Part shown: piece after piece, positions 30,301 through 42,448 of the stretch
Layout: every line of letters starts with the position of its first letter
Position numbering within the stretch: position 1 is the stretch's first letter
Assembly (NCBI GenBank): GCA_963210315.1
Contig: OY723271.1
Span: 1,054,001 to 1,118,000, forward strand
Direction: 5' to 3'
Length of the DNA stretch: 64,000 nt
DNA from: Rhynchopus euleeides
Taxonomy: Eukaryota > Euglenozoa > Diplonemea > Diplonemida > Diplonemidae
The notes under the pieces: model-generated
What the model was told of the DNA's origin: nothing
The model's database searches: none
Seen by the model: the letters and a program-made list of their open reading frames with translations, nothing else
Made by a program: the position numbers and the translations under genes

Positions 30301-31107
30301 GCGCAGCAGGTCCTCCACAGATGCCCAAGCGAACAGGACATCGCTGCTCGAAGTGTGGCTAGCGAAGCTGGTCGTCCGAGCGGGCCAGACAGCGTGCCAA
30401 CGCACAAGTGAAAGAAAATATAGCTGGAGTCGTGCAGGATCATTCGTGAAGAAATACGAAAGGTAAACGAGAAAAGTTTTTCGTTGATCGCACGACACAC
30501 ACAGAAAATTTTGCCTGCGGAAGTGTTGGTGTGTGATTGGCAGGCGCATAAGACTGTGTGTGACGGCAAGCACCTAGCACTTCCCCTATCGCTGCATTTC
30601 CGCCTGACAAGTACCTTGTTGGAAGAGAAAAAAATAGAGAAACAAATTCCTGAAGTGAAGTGATGGGGACGGGAGGGGGGGGGGGGATAGGAAGGAAAAA
30701 GAAGAAACGGAGGGGCTCTTCGCTATATCGGCAAAACTGGAAAAAGGGTTTTCGGCAAAAAAAATAAGGCCTCTTCCCCCCCCCTCCTCCTCCTCCACCA
30801 GGGGATAAGATAGGTCTGGTTTTCCGGTTTTCAAAACCAGGGTTTCCCGGTTCCCGGTTTTCTGGAAAAAAAAAAAAGGTCGATCTCATTTTTGGCGGTT
30901 TTTTTTGTGACTTTGGGACAGTAAAACAGTCAGAAAAAACGCCATAAAAAAATAGAAAGTGACCCCATCGTGATCCGCACAGAGCTCAAATAGTCCATAG
31001 AAGGCAGAGAAGCGGAGAAGAAAAAATGGACCTAGCGGGTGGCCCGGTGGGGCCCGGTGGGTGGTGATGCCCTCGTCATGCAGGCCTCTTCTGTTTTGAA
31101 GGTGCAC
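27331..31107. other. Intergenic, repeat-poor
   Basis: Nothing I would call a gene. Long C/G runs, T-runs and CA repeats, with only short frames on both strands. Confidence 0.5.
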
Positions 31108-31287
31108 ACATGGTGGACTCCAGCCACCCTAGCGAGTGTCTAAGAGGGAGTCTAAGACTGCAGTCTGTACTGGAGACGGGAGTCTATTTTCCAGCTAATT
31201 TACGACTCCCGCTAGTTGAGACTCATGGGAGACACACGGTGTACTCCAGCGGAGGTAGGGTAACCTCCGCTGGAGTTCACCGTGTCG
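31108..31287. repeat. Decayed relative of the 3-kb element ends
   Basis: Starts ATGGTGGACTCCAGC, contains GACGGGAGTCTA and ACTCCCGCTAGTTGAGACTC, and ends in a near-perfect hairpin (about 31234-31283) formed by CACGGTG..ACTCCAGCGGAGGT and its complement. Same vocabulary as the ends of the 16591-19607 element, without ORFs. Confidence 0.65.
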
Positions 31288-31707
31288 TCTGCCTCTGTGC
31301 AGCGTCACTCGGTGCCATCGAATACATGGCGACAGCCCACCAACTCGAGACAGATCTGCTTGTCTGGAGGGCTGAGACGAGAACACGAACGACTTTCAAG
31401 CAATCTTGAAGGTCGCCAAGCCTATTGGGGGCAACTAACAGATGAGATTTGTTTGTTGCCTGTCGTCACAGCTAGGTGCCCATTTCCTCGATAACGGAAT
31501 GTGTGCAGAGATCTCGTGGACCCTTTGGCCATTCTGTCGTGCACCCACTCCACCCACAACGCACACCTGTCACGAGTGGTCGCTCCCCCGTCCTCCTCCA
31601 CCCTGAAGGTTGAACCCTCAAGGACCAGTGATCTCCTGCTGGCCGGGCTGCGATACAGCGAAGCCTTCCTACTTACAAGCGAATCCAGACTGTAGGGAAC
31701 AGATGAT

Positions 31708-31767
31708 CACTACCGTGGCCTCCGGCGGCTGGGGGGCTCCGCCCCCCAGACCCCCCTGCGTAAAAAA
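31708..31767 (+). repeat. GC-rich palindromic repeat, single copy
   Basis: Same unit as at 17971. Followed at 31822-31880 by a CCCCACCAAGCAG / GACAGGACGCGCGCAGGC block that recurs inverted at about 39215-39290, and by a GCGCGCGCC-GAA-GGCGCGCGC hairpin near 31901. Confidence 0.85.
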
Positions 31768-31879
31768 ATTGCACCAGACCGGTTTTTTGGCCGAGAGTCC
31801 AAACTTTCAAAGCAGCTGCTGCGCCTGCCCCACCAAGCAGCCTCAGTACGACAGGACGCGCGCAGGCACCGGGCCCTCT

Positions 31880-34800
31880 CAGATTCTGGGAGGGTTTGCG
31901 CGGGTCGCGCGCGCCGAAGGCGCGCGCGAAAAAATTTCAAAACCAGAAAAACCGGAAAACGGCGCCAGAAAAAAAGTCTATCTTATACCCTGTCCTCCAC
32001 CACCCGGCAATTTTAAAAAAATAGGAAGAGGGGGAAATGCCCCCCCACGAACATATACCCACCCCCCCACCCCCCCCCCCCACCTCCCCTTGCAGCACCG
32101 TAGCGAAGCCCCTCTCCCCCCTCCCTCCCCTCCTCTCCAAAGAAAAAACAATAGAACTCTACACAAAAGGTTGCTGTTACCCCCCCCCCCCCCCCCACAT
32201 ACACCCTCCCCAAACTCCCCCAGTTGAAGGAGGTTTCCAAGGAGAAAGAGAAAAGGAAAGAAGAGACGAGACGTAAGAGCGCGGTAGGGGGGAGGAGGAG
32301 AAGGAAGGAAAAAGGCAGGGCATGGGGCAAACAAGCAAGCCGTACACATCTCTCTGTGCACTGCCCGCTCTAACTCTAGCCTGCTGGCATATACCAGTGG
32401 GGGGGGGGGGGGCGGTGGTGGGGGAGCGAACGCATGACGAGAGGCATTCCAACAGCCTTCTTTGCTGAGGGGGTGGGGGGTGGGCGGGGTTTTTATAGAC
32501 AGGAGCTTTGGCTAATGCAACGGAGCTGCAAACCCTCCCATCCCCCACCCCCCCTCCACTCCTCTCTCCCGTGTGATTCAAGCGCAAATACCCCCCCCCA
32601 CCTCACTCACACCACACCCCCCCCCCACCCCCACCACCCCATAAAGGGGTGATCACATTCCCTTTTTTCTCGCCATCTCCCCCTATCTCTCTGTCCCTCC
32701 CTTCACTCTCCCTCCCTCCTGTGTCACCCACGCCCCACGCGAATGTGCCAGGCAAAAGGGGCATATACAATCAGTGGGCTAGGGATAGCCTCGAGCAGTT
32801 TCACATCCGCATGCGCAGTGGGTGGAAAGGTGGAAGGCCGAGATAAAGGGGCCGAGACATCGAGGCGTTGCGGGGAAGAGCAAAGTGCGCTGTCTATTGG
32901 GGGAGGAGGGGGCAAGGAGGGGGGTTTTGTTCTTTCTTTTGGTATGTTTTTTTTGCTGTGGGGCCGGGCGGGGCAAAGGCCCGATTGGCTGTGGCGCGCA
33001 CCGACGTCCAAAAAGGGTGTGTCCCATTAGGGGTGTCCGCCCCTGCCTTCTGCAAGACAGAGGGGTGGGGTGTCAGGCTCCGCAGTTGTTTTTCGACAGT
33101 TTATTTTTGACAGCGGTGTCGTAGCGTGGCCAGTCATCGCCGTGTGTGCGGTTGTTTACCCGGGGAAAACATTATCCGTATGTCCACCGACTGCACTTCC
33201 TGTTAGCCGGCCAGCGACAGCAGTGTATCCTTTTTTTGACAACAAACAAAGAAAGGTGGTATGGGTGGGTGGATGGGTGGATGGAGGGTTTGCAATGGGA
33301 CTTTTCAGGGTGCATATGAAATGGGATGTGCGTGCGCGGTATATTTTTCTTGTCCCGGGGGGGAGGGGGGGTTATTTTTGAACGATGCTTTTTTAGAGCG
33401 GGCCAACTCGACCCGGAATTATCGCCGACTGTGTGAGAGTGGGTGTGCAATTGTTGATCAGGTTTTGAAAGGGTTGTACCCCACGGATCGCAACCCACTG
33501 TGCGTGTTTACACAAGGAGGGCCTCAGACACAGCTAGGCCTTCACAGATTCTTCAGAGGCACAGTAGTGTGTAGGGAGTGAGCGTTCACATCCTGGGCCT
33601 GTGGGTATAGTTTCTGCTTCGGTTTCTTCTGTGGTGTTGGCAACACCATGCCTAGTTGCCAGATACTGGAGTGGTAGTGCATCCAGTTCAGCCTCTGTAC
33701 TCATCTGCACCCAACGCAAAGGCTGGCGCGAACCGCTTGTCTGCTGGTTCGACGACCAAAGCCTTTCGAAGGTACTCTGCAGCCACAACCTTCCAGCCAC
33801 CTTGGGCGACGTGCCTTCAGCTGGCGGGAGGCTGTCCCGTATGGCTTTCTGTTCTATTCTTTTGCAGGGGAGGCACCGCCGTCTGCCACCACTCAGGGCC
33901 CCGATTGGTTTTTTTTTGGGGAGCAAGCAAAAGCCGTGAACAACCGCACTGCTTATACAATAGGATAGAACCACCCTGTCCAGCAAAAGCTGAGAGCAGC
34001 TACGAACCACTTTTCGTTGAGCGCACACTTCTATTGCAAGGCCGTGTTGAGGCCCTGCGAAGCATGAAGGCGGTTCTACCCTAAAGATTCAGTCAGCACG
34101 GCTTCCTTCGTTACGTCACGGCCTCACTTCAACTCCCGTTGTTCGCAGCTAAGGGGGGGGCGGGGGAGGGGGGGAAGGGGGGGGAAACCAAAACGGGAGG
34201 CCCCTGCGGGTAAACGATAACAAACGGTGCCACGGAAAAGAGCAGGACATACGGGTGTGACAGGGCTCGGACAACGAGAAGCGACTCACACAATTCGGTC
34301 TATTCCGCCCCCTCTTCTTGAGAACGACAGGCAACCCCTTGAATGAGTGAACAGGGGGGTGGCGGTGGGGTGGGGTGGGGGGACTCGGGTGTGCGTGTGT
34401 GTCTAGTAATTTGGGGGAGACGTGTTAGATGTATTTTTTTCGGTCCTGGTTGAATCGTTGAACTGATTCAGACGTTTTGTTTGGGGGCTGCGCCTTGTGG
34501 CCACTTTTGCTCTCAAAGAATTGCACGGGATATATTCGAGCGCCCGGCCTACTTCACCACAGCCCTTTCATCGGGGGAGTAGGCGGAGAAGAGGCTGCTT
34601 TGCTTGGGAACGGGGGAGAGGGGGGGACGGGGACTTCTCCCCTACCCCCCACACCCCCATGATGCAACTCCTTCCCCCCCCCCCCCCACCAGCATTTCTC
34701 TGACGGGGTTATGTAGCCCTCAGTCACCTTATGCAATGGACAGCAGCAAAAAAAAGACTGTGCTGCAAAAGGTTTTCTCGGCGGTTCGGTTGCAGATGGT

Positions 34801-35590
34801 GGGTGGGTGGGTGGGGAGCACGACAGTACATCGAACAGATTAGAGGTGGGGGGGATGTGGCCTGTTGACCGGGCATGAGCCGCAGCAAAGAGAGGCGGGT
34901 GTGTGAGGGGGGGGGGGGGGGGGTTAGGCAGAACAGGAAGGGGGTGGGTGGGGGTGGCACAGGCCGGTGGGCAGCAACAGAATACACAGCAATATGCTGA
35001 AAGACCAACATCCCCTTGAAAAAGGGCAGGTGTCTGGCACTGTGCGTGTGGGTGCGGCCCACCGAGAACCTGGGAACATCGCGCACAGAGGCAAAGCTCA
35101 GTTCACGAAACACCAATCCAACCCCTCTGAGCTGCCGTGGGCCCTGCTGGGTGCTGCCGAGGGTATCCCAGACCCAATCACACACCGCACCGCCTCGGCT
35201 GACCACCTTTATGTTTTTTTTTATTGCCTAAGTCGGATGTAGATGTAAGGGTCGGCCTCAGGGAAAAAAAGTTCCCACTTTTTTCTTCCCATATTTTTGG
35301 TGGGGGTTTTTTTGGGGGTTTTTAGGATTCTTTTTGGGGGGGATATGCCTGACCTTTTTTGGGCACGCTCCGCACCCCCGCTGACGCGGGTGCTGTGCTG
35401 AGTGCCGTCCTGCAGCTGCTCGCGACCACGGTGCCCGTGGCCGCGGGTGGCTGTTTGGGCACTTCCAAGTTATTGTACAGCCTCCGTGAATAATCGGAGG
35501 CTTGCAAGAACTCGGAAGTGACGACGAAGACGAGGCCACGGGCGACCTCCCACGGGATGGCATCGACCAGAGGCTTGCTCTCGAGCAGAT
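31880..35590. other. Intergenic with one repeat and an uncertain frame
   Basis: No supported gene. A 164-codon minus-strand frame at 33534-34028 has varied composition but no known motif and touches the family C repeat at 34009. It could be a transposon relic. Remaining sequence is homopolymer-rich. Confidence 0.4.
34009..34135 (+). repeat. Dispersed repeat family C, copy 2
   Basis: Shares CGTTGAGCG, GTGTTGAGGCCCTG, AAGATTCAGTC and CTTCGTTACGTCACGGC with the copies at 3755 and 53722, in the same orientation. Confidence 0.5.
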
Positions 35591-35810
35591 GTTCACTACC
35601 GTGGCCTCCGGCGGCTGGGGGGCTCCGCCCCCCAGACCCCCCTGTGGCGTGTCTTTGCGCGACAATTAATCGTCCCCCCATGCGACATGTGCTATCTGTC
35701 AGTTGTGGTGTACTTGAGCGTATGCGACTATGGAGCCAGGCCAACGGACGTTCGCTACCGTGGCCTCCGGCGGCTGGGGGGCTCCGCCCCCCAGACCCCC
35801 CTGTGGCTTG
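35591..35810 (+). repeat. GC-rich palindromic repeat, pair 2
   Basis: Direct copies at about 35591-35645 and 35751-35810. The second is followed by CAAGTCCTTGCGCGTACGGG and CTCGCGGGAGGCTC, also found after pair 1. Confidence 0.9.
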
Positions 35811-35936
35811 TGCCTGGTCTTGGAGCCAAGTCCTTGCGCGTACGGGGCTGTGGCATATCGGTTCCAGCACCCTCGCGGGAGGCTCCCATATCAGGCGAGA
35901 TCCTGTAAAACAAAACGCAAAAAAAGGAGACCCCCA

Positions 35937-36045
35937 GGGGGCCCTCGCTACCAGTCACTGCTCGTCACAGCTCGTCAGTCAGTGAGGGGAAGTGGGCTGG
36001 AGCTCACTTTTTCTCACTCAGTCACACTTGGTAGCGAAGGCCCCC
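35937..36045 (+). mobile_element. 109-bp MITE, copy 1
   Basis: Inverted ends GGGGGCCCTCGCTACCA / TGGTAGCGAAGGCCCCC, flanked by CCA direct repeats (35934-35936 and 36046-36048). Confidence 0.9.
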
Positions 36046-36048
36046 CCA

Positions 36049-38237
36049 GCCCAGCTGTGAATTGGTTGTGTGCAAATGCAGCAAAAGAACGTGTTTTCGC
36101 GCTGAAATACCGTGTTCTGGGCTAAAAAAAGGAACCAGCGCCGAAGGAAAAAAGTGGGAAAAAAGTTGGGTGTAAACTCTGGTTTTTGACGATTTTTGGC
36201 CATATTTAGGCACAGGCCTGCCCGGCGGCACATTTCTGGAGATACCCCCTCAACACCCACACCCGCCCCTTTCATATTTGGGAGGGGATGTGCCAGAACT
36301 TTGAACCCCGCCCCTTCCCCTCTCCCGACCCTCAAACATTTCTTCGAACAGGCAAGACTAGGAAACAAACCGGAATGAGTGCGTCTGCTATCAACCTGAC
36401 GGTGCCTGCTGGGCACTCTGATAGGCATCTGCTGGACCTGATTCCTGCACATGCCAGGGCTATACCACCGATTCAGCTCAGCCCAACGCACAACAGCCAG
36501 AAAGAGAGACAGAAAGGGGTGAAGGGAAGTTGCGATGGGGTGATAGCGGTGCTAGCGGTGAATCAAATCATGATATGTTTTTTTGGCCATATTTTTTTGT
36601 CTAAGAAATAACACCAAGGCAGGAGGGGGGGCGGGTGTGGGTGTGGGTGTGGGGTTGACTTGCCCACCCACCCACACCCCCCCCCCCAACCTCGCCTTGG
36701 CCTGCACACCTGTTTGTACAACAGAGACTGTAGACAGCGGGGGAGAGGGGGGTAAAGAGTAGAATGTAGAATCGGTTGTTCCGCGTACTGTAGACAGCAG
36801 GGGAGAGGGGGGGGGGTGTGAGAGGCACCGTGCAGTGGGGTGCCGAGATCAAGTGAGAACTCGTGCTGCTGTGTGTCCCGGGCACCTCCTGCATGCGCAG
36901 GGTGGGTGGGTGGGTGGGTGGGTGGGGGGGTGGTGGGGGTGGTGGGGGATGTCCTGTTCGTGTCGCACACTAAGAAACCTCCCTTTGCAACGCTCCGAGA
37001 TTGCGTTATACCGAAGAGAGGGGGGGAGAGAGAGAGAAAGAGGGGGAAAAAAGAGAAAAGAGAAAAGGAAGGAAATCCATCCGCGTACAAAGAACAATCG
37101 AAGCTGGGAGGGCGCAGGGAACGGGTAAGATCCGAGGCCGGATGCGATGCTTTTTCTTTTTGCCGAAGAAACACCTCTCTGTGACACACAGGTGCATAGC
37201 CTGTGCGGCAGTTGGGAGGCAATATCCCGGCCCATTCTCCACCCCCCACCCCACCCCACAGATCTCAGATCGAATTGCTTCCCCCCCCCCCCCCAATGCG
37301 TACTCCTTCAGGGAGGGGGTGCGAGGGACGGCGGCACGCTGATAAGATAAGATGCCAGGTCGGAGGGACCCCTGCGGGTGGGGACAGCTAACTATTCCCA
37401 CCCTCCCCCCCACTTTCGAGCCCCCCACACGCTCTCTCTCTCTTTTGCACTTAAAGTGTGAGTATCCCAGTGACGAGCATACCACGCACTTTTAGGTATC
37501 GACCACCTGGGCCTGACCGGTGGCGGGAGGGAGGGGGAGTGGGGTGAGAGATGACGGAACATACCCAACGAATACACAAAAAAACAGGTCTCTGCCGTAG
37601 CGTGCGGTATGCAGCACGAGTGCCGCAAGACATGACTCAGGGCAGGATACTTTGCTTTGCCAACAACAGCCCTTCTCACAATGAACAAATAGGGCGGGGG
37701 GGGGGGGGGGGGGAAGCTTCACACTCACTCCAGACCAAGCCTCCACCTTCTGCCAGAAAGCTGTGAAGAACGGCTGTCGAACATCTCCCTCTTTCTCTCG
37801 TTCGTTTGAGAGCACGCTTTGTCCTCAGGGTCATGATAAGGTCATCCCTGTGAAGAGGCATGTATGTTTTAACCCCAAGGATTTGGCTGTACGCTTCCAT
37901 ACGCCACATTCGATACTTCGCGCCTTCCGAAATTCACTTCCCGCCCGGGGAGTATAAAATTATAAGCGTACCCCCCTCCGCAAAAAAATTTCTCCAATCA
38001 GCCACAGGGACCCCAAAGAAGGTAGTCCGGTGAGAACTGCTCAGGTTACGTTGCATTGTACCCGGTGTGAAAAAGATGTATAAAAAGGGGGGGGGGGGGC
38101 GGGAGGGGGGTGAGAGGGTGTAGGGAATGTTGTTTGAATGTCAAAAAAATAAATGCAGAAGATCAGCCGGTAGGCTAAATACTATTGACTATTGAGGGAT
38201 CCAGGATCCCGAAAAAATTTACTCAAAAGTTATCAAG
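36049..38237. other. Intergenic, low-complexity
   Basis: No supported gene; TGGG tandem runs near 36901, poly-G and poly-C runs, purine-rich blocks. Confidence 0.5.
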
Positions 38238-38346
38238 GGGGGCCTTCGCTACCAAGTGTGACTGAGTGAGAAAAAGTGAGCTCCAGCCCACTTCCCCTCA
38301 CTGACTGACGAGCTGTGACGAGCAGTGACTGGTAGCGAGGGCCCCC
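38238..38346 (-). mobile_element. 109-bp MITE, copy 2 (inverted)
   Basis: Same family in opposite orientation, identical length, flanked by AAG (38235-38237 and 38347-38349). Confidence 0.9.
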
Positions 38347-38706
38347 AAGAGGGGGGAAAATAAATTTACCCACCTTTTTCCTTCAGTGGTCCAAGGACAT
38401 ACCTGAAGCTTATTCTGACAAAAAGTGGCCAAAAACCCGGTACTTATACTCAATTTTTTCTTGATTTTCGTGACCTGTTTCACCCCATTTTTCGGGCCGT
38501 GCGCACCGCAGGTGACCCGAAAACCCCCGAAAACGGCATGTTTCGGAACATTGGAATCCATGGTGCCCCCGGACGTGTTCTGCGGATGAGTCCATCTTTT
38601 ATTAGACCCCGTACAGAAACACGAGAAAACGTGGGAATATGCAGTTTGCCCCTGGAGAAGAGAGTGGTGCACCCTTAGAGGTGGTCCAGAGAATGCAAAG
38701 AGGTCC

Positions 38707-38935
38707 ACAGGGGGGGTCTGGGGGGCGGAGCCCCCCAGCCGCCGGAGGCCACGGTAGCGAACACCTGTTCCTTGTGGGGTCCAGATTCTGTGGTGAGTTG
38801 GGTGCGTCCTCCTGAGGGCGGTCTCTGGATTCCATGACCTGATGTGATCCCAAAGGGCTTGGTCGACAGGCATACGTCACGCGGGAGTCTGGGGGGCGGA
38901 GCCCCCCAGCCGCCGGAGGCCACGGTACTGAACAT
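38707..38935 (-). repeat. GC-rich palindromic repeat, pair 3 (inverted)
   Basis: Two copies in minus orientation (38707-38763 and 38885-38935) separated by a spacer that contains the reverse complement of the GGACGCA..CCAACTC motif seen in pairs 1 and 4. Confidence 0.9.
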
Positions 38936-39358
38936 CTGTTCCTTGTGCGGTATAGTCCATCTTCCTGAACTTGCGTAAATTGCGCCCAAGGGTTCGATGA
39001 GGGCGCCAAGGCTCGTCAGTGCGGGCTGGATCGTCGCCTCAAAACCAGAGATTCAATGACAGACACTGAGGACATGGGCCAGGCCCCATTTTTGGTCCAT
39101 TTTTTCCTCCTCCCGAAAATGCGTTTATTTGCATCATTGGGATCCGTGGCTCACGCCATGGTATTTTTCTTTCTCCGGAAATAATATTTGTTCACACCAT
39201 TTTTTTTTAGGAGAGGGGGCCCGGTGCCTGCGCGCGTCCTGTCGTACTGTGGCTGCTTGGTGGGGCTAGCGCAGCAGGTTCTACTTTTGCTTCTACGGGC
39301 TCTTAGCACTGTAACATGAACTACACAAACCACACCATTTGGGCCTGAACAGTGATTT

Positions 39359-39449
39359 TCCCCCGTGGCGAAAAAATAAAATTTCGCAAAAAAAAAAATC
39401 TCTGGAAAAATCGTCCGGCGAAAAAAGTTTTTTCGCCACGGGGGTTTTT
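39359..39449. repeat. Inverted-repeat hairpin unit
   Basis: CCCCCGTGGCGAAAAAA at the left and TTTTTTCGCCACGGGGG at the right enclose about 55 A/T-rich bases. MITE-like, but flanking duplications are obscured by T-runs. Confidence 0.6.
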
Positions 39450-39600
39450 GGTGGGAATTTTTCAGGGGGTCTGGGGAGAGGTCCTGGAGGAAAAAACATC
39501 TGGCCCAGGAAAAAAATGGGAGGGCCTGCTCTGTGAGCCCCACCAAGCAGTCACAGATTGGCAGGACAAGACCTGCAGAGGGTGGCTGCAAAGAACAGAT

Positions 39601-39657
39601 GTTCACTACCGTGGCCTCCGGCGGCTGGGGGGCTCCGCCCCCCAGACCCCCCCTGTC
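39601..39657 (+). repeat. GC-rich palindromic repeat, single copy
   Basis: Same unit. Preceded by CCCCACCAAGCAG at 39540 and followed by a GGGCGCGC-GAA-GCGCGCCC hairpin near 39718, the same arrangement as at 31.7-31.9 kb in different order. Confidence 0.9.
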
Positions 39658-40229
39658 GCGTGTGCCTGTCTCGCAAGTCCTTGGGCGTATGCGACTGGCC
39701 ATCTCCGCGTCGTCTCGGGCGCGCGAAGCGCGCCCGAGAAAATTTTTTCCGGGTGGGAAAATTTTTTTCCGCCGGCATTTTTGAGATTTTCAGCGGAGAG
39801 GAAAATCACTGGGCCTGAACCACCAAGAAAAAAAAATTATTGGCAATTCTGAAAATCCTTATACTCATACCGGGCAACATTCAGGTATGTCCAAGGAGTA
39901 ATGGATTTTTTTCCACCATTTTTGGCGAGAGAAAAAGTATGAGGTACGGATGCACTCAAACAATGCGAGAATGCGGTTTTTGAAGGGAAAAACCCCAGAG
40001 GGAGAGGGGGGGGGGGCGACCCCTTCCCCACCATCCCAGAATGAGAATATTACAGGAATAGTTGCCTTTGCCTTCATATTGTCCCGAGACATAGCATCAC
40101 CCACCAGGAGTCTCGGAGACGAGACAATGCCAAAAAGGAGTGCAAAGGTGGCAGGGGAGTACTGGGCACACCTGAAGGAAGGTGCGTCACCTGCTGTTGC
40201 TGCTGTGCTGCAGTGCCTCGCAACGACGG

Positions 40230-40837
40230 TCATTGCGTGTCACAGTCTACCACCACGCCCGACCGTGTCGTCTTCACCAGCTGCCCGAGGGTGGATGGGT
40301 AGCGACGAGCAAGCTGCTGGATACAGTCCAGAGGGCGAAGCACACGAGCCAGCCCTAGCCAGGAAGGGGCATCCATGGGAGTGCCTTCCTCCCTGAGCCC
40401 GCGCAGGAGCTGGCCCAACCTGCCAGAAATGTCGTCCCTGTCACGACCCACTTCAGCACGTGACTGCCATGGAACCGAGCGGCTTGCGTCTCGTACTTTG
40501 CGGACTGCTGATCGGGCCCCTTCGCAGCACTAAACGAGGCTGTCAGCCGGTACGTCACCGTGGTCGGCTCCGCGCTAGTGATCTCCCCGGGGACCACCTC
40601 CAACAGCTCAAGCTCGTTGGGGATGCTGCTTGCCTCTTGACTTGACCTTCTTGCCGGCACTATCGAAGCGATCGACCCTTCAACCCCGAAGAGAACTTCT
40701 GCGAAGAGGCAAGCAGCGAGCTTTGAAGTGGCCTCCCCGCCGCAGGTGTTGCACTTCACCTTTTTGGTCGTGGTGAGATCCGCGAGGTCCTTCAGCCCAT
40801 CCAGCGCAAATGTCTCGTCCTGTTTTGCTTCCCACGT
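40230..40837 (-). pseudogene. Frameshifted coding remnant
   Basis: Minus-strand sequence reads as protein-like in two consecutive frames. From 40837 it has KVKCNTCGGEATSKLAACL, TVTYRLTASFSAAKG and SHVLKW. One base out of register it continues as GRDRDDISGRLGQLLRGLRE and LARRYPSTLGQLVKTTRSG to a stop at 40230. A shift near 40450 links them. No family recognised; the single CxxC could be half a zinc site. A perfect palindrome lies upstream. Probably a degenerate transposon gene. Confidence 0.4.
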
Positions 40838-40978
40838 CCTGCCGCAGCACCACCACCAACAACCCGTCTGCAAGACCCTCACAGAAGGTGCACTTTGCAA
40901 TGTACGTTCGGGAAAATGACGAGAGGCCACTCGGTGTTGGCAACGGCACCGACTACGACAGCGATTTTGATTGTGACG

Positions 40979-41043
40979 AGGAGAACACGCAGGCTGTGCA
41001 GACTCAGGCGCAGCCTGAGTCTGCACAGCCTGCGTGTTCTCCT
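40979..41043. repeat. Perfect 31-bp inverted repeat, 3-base spacer
   Basis: Arms 40979-41009 and 41013-41043 are exact reverse complements around GCA. The arm begins AGGAGAACACGCAGGCTGTG. Confidence 0.95.
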
Positions 41044-41265
41044 GGTGATCGGTGCTGCACGACTAGAACTAGATTCGTGGTGCCGGGGAGGTGTTGGGTA
41101 TGAAGACCGTTCAGACTTTTTGATTTTTTCTAGATTCATGGTGTGGGAGGAGGGCGGGAGGGGGTCGCAAACAACCGTCGGAAGCTGGGAAGACGGGAAA
41201 CCGCGGCAAAAAAACGGTGTGAGTGAAGGAACTCCTGGACCAAAAAAGTGGGTAAATTTGTACTA

Positions 41266-41562
41266 CCGTATACGTAAATATTATGGAACGTAAATATTAT
41301 GGAACGCTGGTGGGTTGGCGTTCCAGATTTTTTTCGTTCCATAATATTTACAGGGCTTTCTGCGACTCGGGGACTTGGACCAGGTGATCGGACGGCATGC
41401 AGAGTCCCTGACGGGACCTACTCGTGCACTTTTCGCGCGATTCCTGACGCAAGCCGTCCTCACCACCGAGTCCCCAACTGGCCCTGTAAATATTTTGGAA
41501 CGTAAATATTATGGAACGGACCGGCCAAAAATGGGCCCGTTCCATAATATTTACGTATACGG
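41266..41562. mobile_element. Mariner-like MITE, 297 bp
   Basis: Perfect 25-bp inverted ends starting CCGTATACGTAAATATTATG, flanked by TA (41264-41265, 41563-41564). The subterminal GTAAATATTATGGAACG motif is repeated inside each end in both orientations. No ORF. Confidence 0.85.
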
Positions 41563-42448
41563 TATTTAGAATTGGCCAAAACCTGGAAATGGGCACTATT
41601 TAACCGGATGGCTGCAGAAGATGCAAAAAAAAGGCGAGCGCGCTGCGGAGCCCCCCCCCCTCCCCTCTCTCTTCCTCTCCCCCCCCGTTGGCCCAGAGAA
41701 GGAGGCAGATGCAGGTAGAAGGTAGAAGGTGGAGGGGGGGGGGAGGTTTGATCGTCGAGGGTGAATGGAAAAGTAAGTCTCCCAGCACCTTCTTGCAATG
41801 TTAGTCCTTTTTGTAATCACTACACTAGATATGTTGTGGGTGGAGGGGAGGGTGGAGGGGGGGGGGGTGGGAGTCCAACCAAGCGTGGGCTTGGGGGATG
41901 CATGTGCTTTTTTTTTCCACGGTCGAAAAAAAATAATTATGTGGGTCAGCGGAGGAACCCAGACTTCACCACGCAGTCCGGGAGCACGCAGATTCACTCT
42001 CTGTGCTTGAGAAGGGAAGCGGTTTGACCCTCTCCTCCCTCCCAGAATACAACCCGCTCTCCAGTTATTTTTCTTTCGACGATCAGACGAGGTCCTGGTA
42101 TGAACAGCGTTGCAGATGTTGGAAGAGAGTTGCCACAGAGAGGGTGGAAGAGGAGGGAAGGTGGGTGGTAAAGACTAAGAAATGGATGAAGTGTATTTTT
42201 TTTTGCGCAAAGAGGGGGGTGTGTGGGGGTGAGGTTTGCCGCTGTATTGTTTTCTGAAAAGAGGGGGGGGGGGGTGTGGGGAATGCTTGTTTTGGATAAC
42301 AAAAAAAGAAGAAGAGATACACAGGGGGCTACAACCTACCCTACCCTGCCCTAGAACCTACCCCCCCCCCCCAACCCCCCGCTCCCACTCCCACTCCCCT
42401 CTCTCTGCACAAGATTGAGGAGGGGTTGAATTTTTTACCTTTCTTTAA

